A DNA stretch of 64,000 nt from Natronorubrum bangense. GTDB lineage: Archaea > Halobacteriota > Halobacteria > Halobacteriales > Natrialbaceae. Numbering within the stretch: the first letter of the stretch is position 1; the number at the start of each line of letters is the position of its first letter. The translations under genes were made by a program, and so were the position numbers. The notes under the pieces are model-generated. The model did not search any database. It worked only from the letters and a program-made list of their open reading frames with translations, and was not told the DNA's origin. The stretch lies in the NCBI RefSeq assembly GCF_004799645.1, contig NZ_CP031305.1:2790001-2854000 (forward strand), given 5' to 3'. Shown in pieces: positions 39,517 to 47,830 of the stretch.

Positions 39517-39990
39517 ATGACGACATTAGGTAGAATTACATCTGTTACCATAGAGGAAGAGAGCAAAGACATCTACGTGAACGTGGCCGTGACGCCACGT
39601 AGCGAAGGTCGTCGGATGCGCTTCCTGACACCGGCCTCTGGTATGTGGATAGTGCCGAGGGAAGGCGACATCGTGGAGGTCACTGAAACAGACCGCGAAT
39701 TTGTCGCTCGCTTCCCGCACAGTCCACCTTCGTTTAGTATTCCCACGGATTTGGGTCAGGGTGATTTCTGCTTCAAGTTCGACGATGAGACCGAGATTCG
39801 TGTACAGCGATCCAGTGGCAGTTACGATGTTCATATTACAGCATCTGGAAACGTGACTGTTGACGGTGACTCTATTTCACTCGGGAACGGGGGTGTCCCG
39901 CTGATAACGGATATTGTGGTATCGAAAGACGGCGATGGGAAAGTCACGAACGTGACACCCGAATTTACGCAAAAGACGAACGCAGAATGA
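39517..39990 (+). CDS. Baseplate spike protein (gpV-like)
   Basis: 157 aa, starts directly after the hub stop. N-terminal OB-like part (GRITSVTIEEESKDIYVNVAVTPRSEGRRMRFLTPASGMWIVPREGDIVEVTETDREFVARFP), then a repetitive beta part (RVQRSSGSYDVHITASGNVTVDGDSISLGNGG) as in spike helices. It punctures the cell envelope on contraction. The stop overlaps the next ATG (ATGA). Confidence 0.8.
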   Translation: MTTLGRITSVTIEEESKDIYVNVAVTPRSEGRRMRFLTPASGMWIVPREGDIVEVTETDREFVARFPHSPPSFSIPTDLGQGDFCFKFDDETEIRVQRSSGSYDVHITASGNVTVDGDSISLGNGGVPLITDIVVSKDGDGKVTNVTPEFTQKTNAE

Positions 39991-40307
39991 AGGATATAGC
40001 GATTGACGAAAACTTTGAGATCATCATCGGGGCACGGAACGACCTCGAGATGGTTGAAGGACGGAAGCAGTTCGAACAGTCACTCTCTATCTGGCTAACT
40101 ACGTTTTTCTATGAGGAAATTGGCACGTTCAACAGCTCTGAAGCGCTGAGTCGGGTAGAGTTACAGGTTGACAGAATTGCGAGACAGAACGGTAGACTCG
40201 AGGATATTTCTTCTGTGGTCGTTGAGCCAAGCGTTGATATTCCCGATGCAATTGACGTCTCTGTCGTCTACCTGACCGGAGAAACGTTTGGTCTAAATTT
40301 ACAATAG
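39987..40307 (+). CDS. Baseplate wedge protein (gpW/gp25-like)
   Basis: 106 aa: DENFEIIIGARNDLEMVEGRKQFEQSLSIWLTTFFYEEIGTFNSSEALSRVELQVDRIARQNGRLEDISSVVVEPSV...DVSVVYLTGETFGLNL, the usual gp25/W sequence: short fold starting with dxxG...G.....EqsI...l.t...E. It initiates sheath assembly. Next gene follows after 1 nt. Confidence 0.85.
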   Translation: MKDIAIDENFEIIIGARNDLEMVEGRKQFEQSLSIWLTTFFYEEIGTFNSSEALSRVELQVDRIARQNGRLEDISSVVVEPSVDIPDAIDVSVVYLTGETFGLNLQ

Positions 40308-40308
40308 A

Positions 40309-41541
40309 ATGACAATCATAGACGGACAATTTCAGTCCGACAGTGCCAACGATATTCTCGATGCACTGTTGGAAGACGCAAAGGACTATTTCGGCGACGA
40401 TCTGAACGACGAACAGCTGGCTGTTATTCGGCTCTTCTACCAGCCCATTGCGAACAGGCTGGCAGAAACTCAGGACGACATTGGACTGGTTCTCAGTTCT
40501 GCACAACTCGAGTATGCAGAAGGTATGGCACTGGACCTTCTCACGGCTCTAATCGGTGTTCGGCGTCGTGAAGCGCTCAAAGCAACTGGTGAGGCGACCT
40601 TCTCGCGCAATTCCGTGGGCGGCGTTGATTACACGATTCCTTCGGGAACGGTCCTCCAGACAGATGAGATCGACCCAGTTCGCTTCGAAACCACTGAAAC
40701 GGCAGTTCTACCTGCTGGAGACCTGGAAGTCACTGTATCGATTCGCGCTACGGAGGGCGGTGCTCATGGAAACGTTGGCGCTAACTCGTTGACTGTCATG
40801 CCGTCGCCGCCGACTGGAATTGACGCGGTTACGAACTCACAGACCACTGATGGTGGTCGCGAAGAAGAGCTTGATGAGGACCTTCGAAACCGAGCAAAGA
40901 AGGATCTTGCTGAGGGATCTGCGGCCACTGCGCCAGCACTCCTCACGGCTATTGGTTCAGTTCCAAATGTTCGAAGTGTTAGCATTTTCATTAACGACTC
41001 TGGTGTTGACCTCACGGCAGCTGGCGGCCTTCCCGATCATTCGTTTGAATTGGTCGTGGAGGGCGGAGACGAACAAGAGATCGGCCAGATGATTATCGAC
41101 AAAAAGGGTGCAGCTGATACGGCATATGGCGGTGCAAATGGCACTCTCGTCCAAGTGGAAGGTGAACTTCCGAACGGGCAGACGCACGAAGTCATGTTCT
41201 CGAGGCCGAACGTGGTCCAGGTGTACGTCGATATAGAACTCGAGGTTGACGACGAGTACGAAGGCGATGAAGCTGTTCGTGATTCGGTTGTCTCGTATAT
41301 TGGCGGCTTGGCTTCGTCCGGGAATCCAGTTGAAGGAGGACTGGGCGTCGGTGATGATGTTCTGATCGGCAGGGTCCAGACCGCGATCTACAACGTTCGA
41401 GGCGTCCATGACGTAACGTCGCTGACCGTGGGCACTACAGATCCGCCGACTGGAACCAGCAACGTTGAAATTGCGTTTAATGAGCGAGCAACCAGTGACG
41501 CGCTGGATGGCTCGATCTCGATTACTCGGAGTGAGGCCTGA
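40309..41541 (+). CDS. Baseplate J family protein
   Basis: 410 aa. Clear gpJ pattern: AEGMALDLLTALIGVRRREALKATGEATFSRNSVGGVDYTIPSGTVLQTDEIDPVRFETTETAVLPAGDLEVTVSIRATEGGAHGNVGANSLTVMPSPPTGIDAVTN, then DEDLRNRAKKDLAEGSAATAPALLTAIGSVPNVRSV. It makes wedge arms of the baseplate. Overlaps the next gene by one base. Confidence 0.92.
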   Translation: MTIIDGQFQSDSANDILDALLEDAKDYFGDDLNDEQLAVIRLFYQPIANRLAETQDDIGLVLSSAQLEYAEGMALDLLTALIGVRRREALKATGEATFSRNSVGGVDYTIPSGTVLQTDEIDPVRFETTETAVLPAGDLEVTVSIRATEGGAHGNVGANSLTVMPSPPTGIDAVTNSQTTDGGREEELDEDLRNRAKKDLAEGSAATAPALLTAIGSVPNVRSVSIFINDSGVDLTAAGGLPDHSFELVVEGGDEQEIGQMIIDKKGAADTAYGGANGTLVQVEGELPNGQTHEVMFSRPNVVQVYVDIELEVDDEYEGDEAVRDSVVSYIGGLASSGNPVEGGLGVGDDVLIGRVQTAIYNVRGVHDVTSLTVGTTDPPTGTSNVEIAFNERATSDALDGSISITRSEA

Positions 41542-42185
41542 TGTCTGAAAAGGAATTAAGCAACAACGGAGATGAAATGGCGCGGGAACTCCCCCCGTTC
41601 ATGCCGAACGATCCCTCCAGCCCTAACTACGAACTTCTCGATGTAGTTGGACACGCCATTGATGCTCTCGAGGAGGACATCGTGGAAGTCACAAATGCAA
41701 CGACTCCACAGAACGCAACTTCGATCGATCAGCTATTCGAGTTAGCGAAACTCGTCGATGTCAATCCAAAATCTGAGGACTGCATCGATAACTACCGTCC
41801 CCGTGTTCTGAATCGGTTCTCTCTCATGACCGGTGAAGGGACAATATCTGACCTTCTCGAGTCTATTGCGCTGATTCTCGACGTTAACATTTCAGCTCTT
41901 CAGTATAGCGAAGATTTAGAGAACGGTGTCGTCGTCATTGAATTTCCCCAAGCGGCGCTGGATTCGACAAATCTTGACCAAGATGAGCTTCGAGAAATTT
42001 TCAACGAGACAGTCTTTGCTGGCTACCGAGTCGATCTGACGTTCCGAGGCACATTCACGTACATTACGCCGGAGGACTACGACGACGCAGGCTTCTCGCA
42101 CGACTCCGAACTCGGATACGATGGGTTAGACGAGTTTGGTGAACCGAACGGTAACGGTGGCACTTACTCTGGAATCTTAAACTGA
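41541..42185 (+). CDS. Baseplate/tail protein I-like
   Basis: 214 aa; third of the wedge genes W-J-I. FMPNDPSSPNYELLDVVGHAIDALEEDIVEVTNATTPQNATSIDQLFELAKLVDVNPKSEDCIDNYRPRVLNRFSLMTGEGTISDLLESIALILDVN, with the C-terminal part Gly/Asp-rich. It links wedge to fiber. The Gly-rich end (FGEPNGNGGTYSGILN) precedes the fiber gene. Confidence 0.75.
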   Translation: MSEKELSNNGDEMARELPPFMPNDPSSPNYELLDVVGHAIDALEEDIVEVTNATTPQNATSIDQLFELAKLVDVNPKSEDCIDNYRPRVLNRFSLMTGEGTISDLLESIALILDVNISALQYSEDLENGVVVIEFPQAALDSTNLDQDELREIFNETVFAGYRVDLTFRGTFTYITPEDYDDAGFSHDSELGYDGLDEFGEPNGNGGTYSGILN

Positions 42186-42188
42186 CAT

Positions 42189-43244
42189 ATGGCAAACTAC
42201 ATTTCTAATCTGAAAACCTGGGGTAGCTCTGGGGTGGAATATCCCACCGGATACAGCTACACAGATGGCGAACAGCCCGTTGATGAGTGGGATAACTTCT
42301 TCAATCACCACGCACAGAAGGATCTCGACCACTTGGTTTCTCTGACGAACACGCGCCTCGAGTCCGGCTCGGGATCGAACTATCCCGGAAGCCCAGAAGA
42401 CGGCGAACTGTTCTGGCGTTCCGACAACAGCAGGCTGGCGATCTATGACCAGAGTGCCGCTGACTGGCGCGAAGTTGCATACCTATCTGAACTGGTGCAG
42501 ACAGAAGCCGAGTTACAGTTGCTCAGTGATCGAGTTGACGACAACGAAATTGACATTGACAACATCGGTAATCAGATCAACAATCACGAGACGAGAACGG
42601 ACAACCCACACAACGTCACGAATACGCAGGTTGGTGCGCCGAGTACCTCGAATTTCAACGCCCTTGGAGATGCTCACAACAGCGTTGCAACTGCTGTCAA
42701 CGACCACCTGCCAGACTACAGTAACCCACACAACGTGAATGCGACTCAAACGGGTGCACTGCCTCTTGGTGGCGGCATTGTGACCGGCGATATTCAGCAT
42801 GAGGGAATTTTTCTGAACGAGAACCGGGTCATCACGCCGCAGGTCTTCGTCGACGCGCCTGTTACTCACGACAAGCACGCAGTCACGAAGGAGTACGTCG
42901 ATCTCAAGACGACTAACGGCGGCGGTGGCCCGTGGATCATGTCTGCTGGGGATATTAGCCGTAGCCCCAATACGTGGTATCAGAATCAGACAGATCATCC
43001 GACCGTTGTCTACGCATCGTTCAGCGATCGAGGAGGGTACGAGATTTCAATTTCACCCACCGTGGAACAGAACAACCTGATTCACTGGGACCTCAATTCG
43101 ACCAACTCAGGTTTCAAACTGGGTACGCCGTTCATTGTTCCACCAGGGTGGTACTACGCGGTCGTGACTAACGAAGACATCACGAATCTCGTGGAATGGA
43201 TTGAGTATGCGCTCATGATCGGACAGGATGTTGTGTACAACTGA
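42189..43244 (+). CDS. Tail fiber protein
   Basis: 351 aa. N-terminal attachment part (WGSSGVEYPTGYSYTDGEQPVDEWDNFFNHHAQKDL), coiled coil (LQLLSDRVDDNEIDIDNIGNQINNHETR), two NPHNV-x-x-TQ-x-G repeats (about 139 and 179; known from tail fibers as HxH/NPHNVT-type repeats), a KEYVD trimerisation stretch, and a beta-rich C-terminal head. It binds the cell surface. No second fiber allele or invertase is visible. Confidence 0.85.
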   Translation: MANYISNLKTWGSSGVEYPTGYSYTDGEQPVDEWDNFFNHHAQKDLDHLVSLTNTRLESGSGSNYPGSPEDGELFWRSDNSRLAIYDQSAADWREVAYLSELVQTEAELQLLSDRVDDNEIDIDNIGNQINNHETRTDNPHNVTNTQVGAPSTSNFNALGDAHNSVATAVNDHLPDYSNPHNVNATQTGALPLGGGIVTGDIQHEGIFLNENRVITPQVFVDAPVTHDKHAVTKEYVDLKTTNGGGGPWIMSAGDISRSPNTWYQNQTDHPTVVYASFSDRGGYEISISPTVEQNNLIHWDLNSTNSGFKLGTPFIVPPGWYYAVVTNEDITNLVEWIEYALMIGQDVVYN

Positions 43245-43289
43245 GACGATTGAAGCGATAATTAGCGGCTATTAAATGGAGTTATTCAA

Positions 43290-43565
43290 ATGAAGGAATA
43301 CAATTCTGAAACTGGACAGTTCGTCGTTGTCGACGTAGATGGAAACGTCATTGGAAAAGCAGATGTTGGTTCGGGAACCCACCCCGTTTCCGATGAAGTG
43401 GACACGGAGAAATCGTTTGATGTTCTCGAGAGCGAAAACGAACACGTAGCAGAGTATCTCGAGTACAGCCCGGCTAACGCTAATCTGAATCCTGGTGGCG
43501 TAGGTGGGAAAGAGCTACTCGATCAGATCATGTTAGATACGCAGTCTGTTGAGGACGAAGAGTAG
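43290..43565 (+). CDS. Small acidic protein after fiber
   Basis: 91 aa: MKEYNSETGQFVVVDVDGNVIGKADVGSGTHPVSDEVDTEKSFDVLESENEHVAEYLEYSPANANLNPGGVGGKELLDQIMLDTQSVEDEE. Acidic with a beta-hairpin start. A TATA-like CTATTAAATGG (about 43270) may give it its own promoter. Could be a fiber chaperone by position; unproven. Confidence 0.6.
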   Translation: MKEYNSETGQFVVVDVDGNVIGKADVGSGTHPVSDEVDTEKSFDVLESENEHVAEYLEYSPANANLNPGGVGGKELLDQIMLDTQSVEDEE

Positions 43566-43579
43566 CAACTATCTCTCCA

Positions 43580-44161
43580 ATGATTGACGACATTCTCTTT
43601 CAACAGGTAGCGTTAGGTATAGCGGTATTCGCAGCGTTCTACGTTTTCTATTACGTCTTTGACGGGGCGCTTCTCGGACCAGAACATTCCTACTGGAATG
43701 GATTCCGGGCAGCTGTGCTCCCTTCTCTTGACGGGAAGGCTCGAGAGTTGGGCCTCTTCACGGTCAACAGAGCTGTAAGCGCTGAGTATGCCTGTACGGT
43801 CAAAGCGCCACTCGAGGAGATTGAGACGTTCTTGCACGAGGCAGGATACGACAGAAACGTGCTGGCTGGCCTCAAGTATCGCGGTGATCGTGCTGACGAG
43901 GACTACGAAGTTACCTCGTGGGCGAAACGAGTCAGCGGCAGCCCACTGATCCCAGATGCGCTTGCCTTCTGGCAGACGCACGTCTGGGTGTTCGACAACC
44001 AGGATGGTACGTTCGATCTCTACGCGCACTATGAGTACAGCTCAATGAATCCCACAATCGCGTATCAGCATCTCCGTGCGATCGGAATGGATCGAGAACG
44101 GGGCGTCAAAGAGATCAAGCAGGATCTTATCGGTGATCCGTTCACTCACTATGTATTATAA
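43580..44161 (+). CDS. Membrane-anchored hypothetical protein
   Basis: 193 aa. One N-terminal membrane helix (VALGIAVFAAFYVFYYVF, about 10-27) followed by a soluble domain with EYACTVKAPLEEIETFLHEAGYDRNVLAGLKYRGD and VWVFDNQDGTFDLYAHYEYSSMNPTIAYQHLRAIGMDRERGVKEIKQDL. Similar proteins appear beside tail fibers in haloviruses by position; a lysis or exclusion role is possible but not shown. Confidence 0.65.
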   Translation: MIDDILFQQVALGIAVFAAFYVFYYVFDGALLGPEHSYWNGFRAAVLPSLDGKARELGLFTVNRAVSAEYACTVKAPLEEIETFLHEAGYDRNVLAGLKYRGDRADEDYEVTSWAKRVSGSPLIPDALAFWQTHVWVFDNQDGTFDLYAHYEYSSMNPTIAYQHLRAIGMDRERGVKEIKQDLIGDPFTHYVL

Positions 44162-44184
44162 CAATTCCCGATTGACAATATTCT

Positions 44185-44448
44185 ATGGCAAAATGCAGTG
44201 TCTGCGGAGAAGGTACCAATATGCCCTATACGTGCAACTACTGTGGGCGAGTCCATTGTAAGAAGCACAAGCTGCCGGAGAACCACAATTGTCCAAACAT
44301 CGCTGAAACAAATACGCTCGGCCCTGAACTCAGACGGGGGCATCAGACTGCTCCTTCGAGTTCTAAATCAAAATTAAAGGACAGACGGGTGTGGATTACG
44401 GTTGCAGTCGTTCTCGTGGGACTTCTAACGGTTTTTCTACTGCTGTGA
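44185..44448 (+). CDS. AN1-type zinc-finger membrane protein
   Basis: 87 aa. MAKCSVCGEGTNMPYTCNYCGRVHCKKHKLPENHNCP is an AN1-like zinc finger (C-x2-C...C-x2-C...C-x-x-H...H-x-C). A Ser/Lys linker and a single C-terminal membrane helix (WITVAVVLVGLLTVFLLL) follow. This tail-anchored AN1 layout is widespread in haloarchaea, where its role is unknown. It ends the rightward operon. Confidence 0.85.
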   Translation: MAKCSVCGEGTNMPYTCNYCGRVHCKKHKLPENHNCPNIAETNTLGPELRRGHQTAPSSSKSKLKDRRVWITVAVVLVGLLTVFLLL

Positions 44449-44462
44449 GGTTACAGGTCTCG

Positions 44463-44657
44463 TCAACCGAGTTGAAATTGGAATTGGCTTTTATTCTCAA
44501 GAACCAAGGCCGCGTAAACCCCGTGGTCGCGTTTTTTCCGAACCCCGAAAGTGATAGATCCTGAGTTCACGGTTTCCCCTACAAACTCCCCAGATACCTG
44601 GTACTCGGCTCTGTTGAAGTCCTCAAGTGATGATAGGTTTCGCGCGTCGTGCTGCAT
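44463..44657 (-). other. Weak ORF and half of a diverged inverted repeat flanking the HNH gene
   Basis: Minus frame of 64 codons contains SLEDFNRAEYQVSGEFVGETVNSGSITFGVRKK. A plus-strand stretch around 45500-45530 would read ALKDFNRAWYSV, and the DNA matches in inverted orientation at about 20 of 26 bases. These look like diverged copies on either side of the HNH gene. Neither frame has a good start, so remnants are more likely than working genes. Confidence 0.35.
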
Positions 44658-44705
44658 ACAGAGGATGTGGTCAACGGTTAGTCACCGTTGATTTCACACC
44701 CTGAA

Positions 44706-45332
44706 TCAGCTAATGGCCAGCTTCAGGATGACTATAGCGACAATGGCGGATAAGAAAATTTGCCAGTAGTTGATGAGGAGGAAGATACTGGCCACGATGA
44801 TCAAGATCCCGACGGCATATGCAACAACACCGGGTTCTTGATCAGGATCAAGTTCAAACACAGAGGTCGGCTCGCGCTTAGATGGAAGAAGGTCGTCACC
44901 ACCACAGTTATAACAGCGCTTGAGCTCGCCAGTTATGTTAGAGTACTTTAATGCATACGGCTCCGTTACGAGAACCTCACAGTTATCACAAGGTGTAGTT
45001 TTTGTGCGGTGCTTCTTCTCGCGTTGGTAGCGTTCCCAGTCAGACAAGGTCGACGATCTCCTCTTGGAATTTGAAGAGTTAGTCCAGGCAAGGATGTCGT
45101 GGTCGTGTTGATCGTTGTGACAGCTTGGACAGAGGGTAATCAGGTTCGAAAGCCGGTGGGATCCACCCTCAGAAACAGGCGTTTTATGATGTGCATGTAG
45201 TCTTGTATTCCCACCCGGTCCTCCTCTGGTTCCACAGATTTGGCATTTGTATCCGTCCCGTTTGTAGACGCGTTGGCGTCGTTCATCCCAGTCGTCTGGA
45301 TATTGGTCGGTAGCGCTCACTCCTATAACCAA
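44706..45332 (-). CDS. HNH nuclease with zinc ribbon and membrane tail
   Basis: 208 aa. HNH core: YKRDGYKCQICGTRGGPGG...LHAHHKTPVSEGGSHRLSNLITLCPSCHNDQH (about 23-80), with CxxC pairs and the catalytic His pair intact. A second zinc ribbon follows (CDNCEVLV...CYNCGGDD, about 115-145), then two membrane helices (VVAYAVGILIIVASIFLLI and WQIFLSAIVAIVILKLA) at the C-terminus. A nuclease anchored to the membrane could meet incoming DNA, so superinfection exclusion is an attractive inference. It is convergent with the late operon. Confidence 0.85.
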   Translation of the reverse strand: MVIGVSATDQYPDDWDERRQRVYKRDGYKCQICGTRGGPGGNTRLHAHHKTPVSEGGSHRLSNLITLCPSCHNDQHDHDILAWTNSSNSKRRSSTLSDWERYQREKKHRTKTTPCDNCEVLVTEPYALKYSNITGELKRCYNCGGDDLLPSKREPTSVFELDPDQEPGVVAYAVGILIIVASIFLLINYWQIFLSAIVAIVILKLAIS

Positions 45333-45599
45333 TCTGGATGTTCTGACTGAAATGATATAATTCTTGAGGCCCTCGATGCCACTCTATTGGCTCAAATAGA
45401 CACCGGATAGCCGTTTGATCAGTCCGTGGTTACGACCACGAATAGAGCGATCCCTCGTGGACGATACGCGCTGTGTATTCAGCACGCAGTTCGTATCCGC
45501 TCTGAAGGATTTCAACAGAGCCTGGTACTCCGTTTTTCTTGAAAGTGCGAAATTCAGGAGTTTCGGGCCACTATTCCTTACGCTGGCCTCCGGGCCAAC

Positions 45600-46613
45600 T
45601 TACAACCGATCGACGTACTTCATTCGAGTCTCTCTCTCGTCCTCTTTTGTCTGCTCGTTATAGTGTTTCTCGAGAGTTTCGATACTGACGTCGCATCGGT
45701 CGCTGACCTTATCTTTGGGCCATCCGCTATTGAGGTGGTGTGTTATTGCTCCCCGGCGAATGGGATGCATTGATGTTGACGACGGACAGCCGAAGGCTTT
45801 CGCTTTTTTCTGAGCTGCTTCGCACGTCTCTATGTCTTTGTTATGCGGGCAGTCGTTCGTGTACACGCACGGGCGCGAGAAGGCCACGACGTTCTTGTAC
45901 GCCCGCTGCCGCGTGAGGCGTTGGGTTCTCGTAGTGAAGAGTGGCCGCCGGTTGTAGTCGTCTCTCGCGTCCTCACGATGGACCTCGATGTAATCGTTTA
46001 GGACGCCAATCAGTTCTTCGGAGATCGTGACGTTGCGTTCTCCCTTGGGTCCGTTTTTGAGCGACGTTCCCTGCTCCTTCCGGTCGACGAACTCGAGCTT
46101 CCGTTCTGCGGGATAGAAGTCACCAATGTCGAGAGCGATAGCTCCTGAGATTCGACAGCCAGTCTCCCAGAGCGTGTAGAACAGCGCGTGTTGTCTCGAG
46201 GCATACTGGTAGGTTTCAAGATAGCCAAGAATCTCCTGTGCCGTCTGGAGCGTTATGTGTTTGTGGCTGGCTTGATCGGCTTCTGGGATCTGCGGTATGT
46301 CGATCTTCTCACCGATGCCCAGCTCGACGAGGCTGGAACTCTCGCACCAATTCACGAACGTTTTGATGTGCTTGACGTTGCTTTTGAACGTGGCGGGTGC
46401 GAGATCATCTTTTTGCCTGTTCAGTTTCCACTGCTCGATTAGGTAGCCGTCCATCTCTTGCATAGATTCGACGCCTTCTCGCTCGAGGTATTGGACGAAG
46501 TGTTTGGTTGGGTATTTGTAGGCGCGGTAGGCTGAGTGTTTGAGGGTAGCCTTTTTTGCTGTCAGGAAGTCGCGCCGTGCTTTGCGCGGGTGAACGTTTC
46601 GGTTGGGTGTCAT
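45600..46613 (-). CDS. int: Tyrosine recombinase (integrase)
   Basis: 337 aa. N-terminal SAM-like core-binding domain (TLKHSAYRAYKYPTKHFVQYLEREG... ATFKSNVKHIKTFVNWCE). Catalytic domain with Arg in ETGCRISGAIALDIGDF (about 153), Lys in the beta hairpin, HPIRRGAITHHL (H-x-x-R, about 288-291) and the nucleophile Tyr in SIETLEKHYNEQ (about 320). An extra Cys cluster (CVYTNDCPHNKDIETC) lies between, as in haloarchaeal XerC/D-like integrases. It is adjacent to the putative att site and points inward from the boundary. Confidence 0.93.
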   Translation of the reverse strand: MTPNRNVHPRKARRDFLTAKKATLKHSAYRAYKYPTKHFVQYLEREGVESMQEMDGYLIEQWKLNRQKDDLAPATFKSNVKHIKTFVNWCESSSLVELGIGEKIDIPQIPEADQASHKHITLQTAQEILGYLETYQYASRQHALFYTLWETGCRISGAIALDIGDFYPAERKLEFVDRKEQGTSLKNGPKGERNVTISEELIGVLNDYIEVHREDARDDYNRRPLFTTRTQRLTRQRAYKNVVAFSRPCVYTNDCPHNKDIETCEAAQKKAKAFGCPSSTSMHPIRRGAITHHLNSGWPKDKVSDRCDVSIETLEKHYNEQTKEDERETRMKYVDRL

Positions 46614-46749
46614 TGATCGGGTTCTCCGATCACAGTCGGTCGTGTGTACTCACGCTGGGGTGTAGCGGTCGCACCGAGTGGCCACCTATCTGAGATTATG
46701 AATCCTGAAGGGGTAAAGTGGAAACGCCGAGCGACGGTTGCGAGGCGTT

Positions 46750-46812
46750 GGGTCGGGGGTTTATTTCGTGAGCCGTTAGGCGAACGAAAGGGTTCAAATC
46801 CCTCCGACCCCA
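46750..46812 (+). other. tRNA-3'-end-like sequence, putative attachment site
   Basis: AGGG-TTCAAAT-CCCT is a T-arm, followed by CCGACCC-CA like a tRNA acceptor and discriminator. GGGTCGG at 46750-46756 pairs perfectly with CCGACCC (46804-46810), but only 31 nt separate it from the T-arm, too short for D- and anticodon arms, so this is not a complete tRNA. Its position beside the integrase suggests attR made from a tRNA 3' end. It could also be a fifth minihelix. Confidence 0.6.
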
Positions 46813-47010
46813 TTTCCTCACCGCACTCAACTTCGTGAGCGAGAGGTAATTCATTTACCGAATATGCACACGAGAACGGAAACGCTGAGCACTCGAGCTG
46901 GTAGCTTTGATGTCGAGTGCAACGTGTCTGCTCAGACTAAAGAAGAGATGTGAGTGATCGCATTCAGTGACTATCAATTGAACCACTAACCGGGTCTTTT
47001 GGCCCCAGAT

Positions 47011-47535
47011 ATGGCACATAGTCACATGCTGTCAGATATGGCAGATCAAATCGAAGAGGGGGGCATTGGTCGTAGCCGCCGGAGTGTGCTGGCGAGCGGT
47101 GGTCTGGTCTTAGCAGCAGCTGTTGGGGTGCCAATCGGAAGTACCAACGAACACGAAGATGCGTTCACCGAGGACGAGATCCTCACACTGTTCGAGATCG
47201 TAATCGAAGACGAGGGTGTTGAGGTGGCCGAACTGGAGGTTGAAGAAGAAGAGACGCTGGGTGCGGAGGTCCTTTCGTTCGACTACTACCCACTTGGTCC
47301 GACCGAAGATGAAATCATAGAGGAGATGGGCTACGTCACTGGAGCCTTCGCCGAGGCGGTCAACATGGGGCTTGAGGTTGAACGATTGGAAGCGACAGCG
47401 CTCGACATCGCAGGCGAACCCATCTCGGAATGGTATGTCGAGACTGAATGGACCGAGGAGTACAATGCAGGCGAGATGACTGCGAACGAACTAGCACTGG
47501 AAACGATGATGACGCTTGAAATGATCGATGAGTAG
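47011..47535 (+). CDS. Secreted protein with twin-arginine-type signal
   Basis: 174 aa from ATG 47011 (TTG 46999 and ATG 47026 are alternatives). GRSRRSVLASGGLVLAAAVGVPIGS is a Tat-type signal (RR then hydrophobic helix). The mature part is very acidic (TEDEILTLFEIVIEDEGVEVAELEVEEEETLG...) and ends EYNAGEMTANELALETMMTLEMIDE. Function unknown. First gene outside the provirus. Confidence 0.65.
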   Translation: MAHSHMLSDMADQIEEGGIGRSRRSVLASGGLVLAAAVGVPIGSTNEHEDAFTEDEILTLFEIVIEDEGVEVAELEVEEEETLGAEVLSFDYYPLGPTEDEIIEEMGYVTGAFAEAVNMGLEVERLEATALDIAGEPISEWYVETEWTEEYNAGEMTANELALETMMTLEMIDE

Positions 47536-47569
47536 CTAGAACACATCTGCAATGGAGATATTCGCCCGC

Positions 47570-47830
47570 TCGGTTCCGCGGTGATCGCCACCGGAGCAGC
47601 GGGAGATCGCTCGAGCAAACCATCTTCTCTTTCAGCACAGTCAGTCCGCTGCGGCCGTGAGGCTTGGAGACGACGAAGCAGTACCAGCCGTCCGCCGGAC
47701 GAAGCTTCCCGTGGTATGCTCGAGAGATCTTGAACTTGCCCGGCTGGCCGGTGACGTGCTCGAGCAGCGTCGATTTGATCTCGACTGGCGTATCGTTTCC
47801 GAATCGAGCATCGTGCCAGCTGGCGCTCAG
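47570..47830 (-). pseudogene. Fragment of a haloarchaeal nuclease-like hypothetical protein
   Basis: A minus frame reads DARFGNDTPVEIKSTLLEHVTGQPGKFKIS... then AYHGKLRPADGWYCFVVSKPHGRSGL, with the D...PVEIKS core of a common haloarchaeal PD-(D/E)XK-like hypothetical family. No start codon or full-length frame surrounds it. The rest of 47535-48440 has no gene that I can support; a short hydrophobic stretch near 48160-48240 may be another remnant. Confidence 0.45.

Larger units (their letters stand above)
1..46812. mobile_element. Tailed (myovirus-like) haloarchaeal provirus, left end outside window
   Basis: An uninterrupted virus genome: leftward replication and mini-gene blocks, a full rightward head-tail module (terminase, portal, protease, capsid, sheath, tube, tape measure, baseplate, fiber) and an integrase next to a tRNA-3'-end-like sequence. 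A sheath gene together with baseplate gpW, gpJ and gpI homologues indicates a contractile tail. No late gene looks broken, so the element may still be functional (inference). The right boundary is placed at the tRNA-like end near 46812, because chromosomal-type genes begin just after it. No left attachment site is visible, so the provirus extends beyond position 1. Confidence 0.93.
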
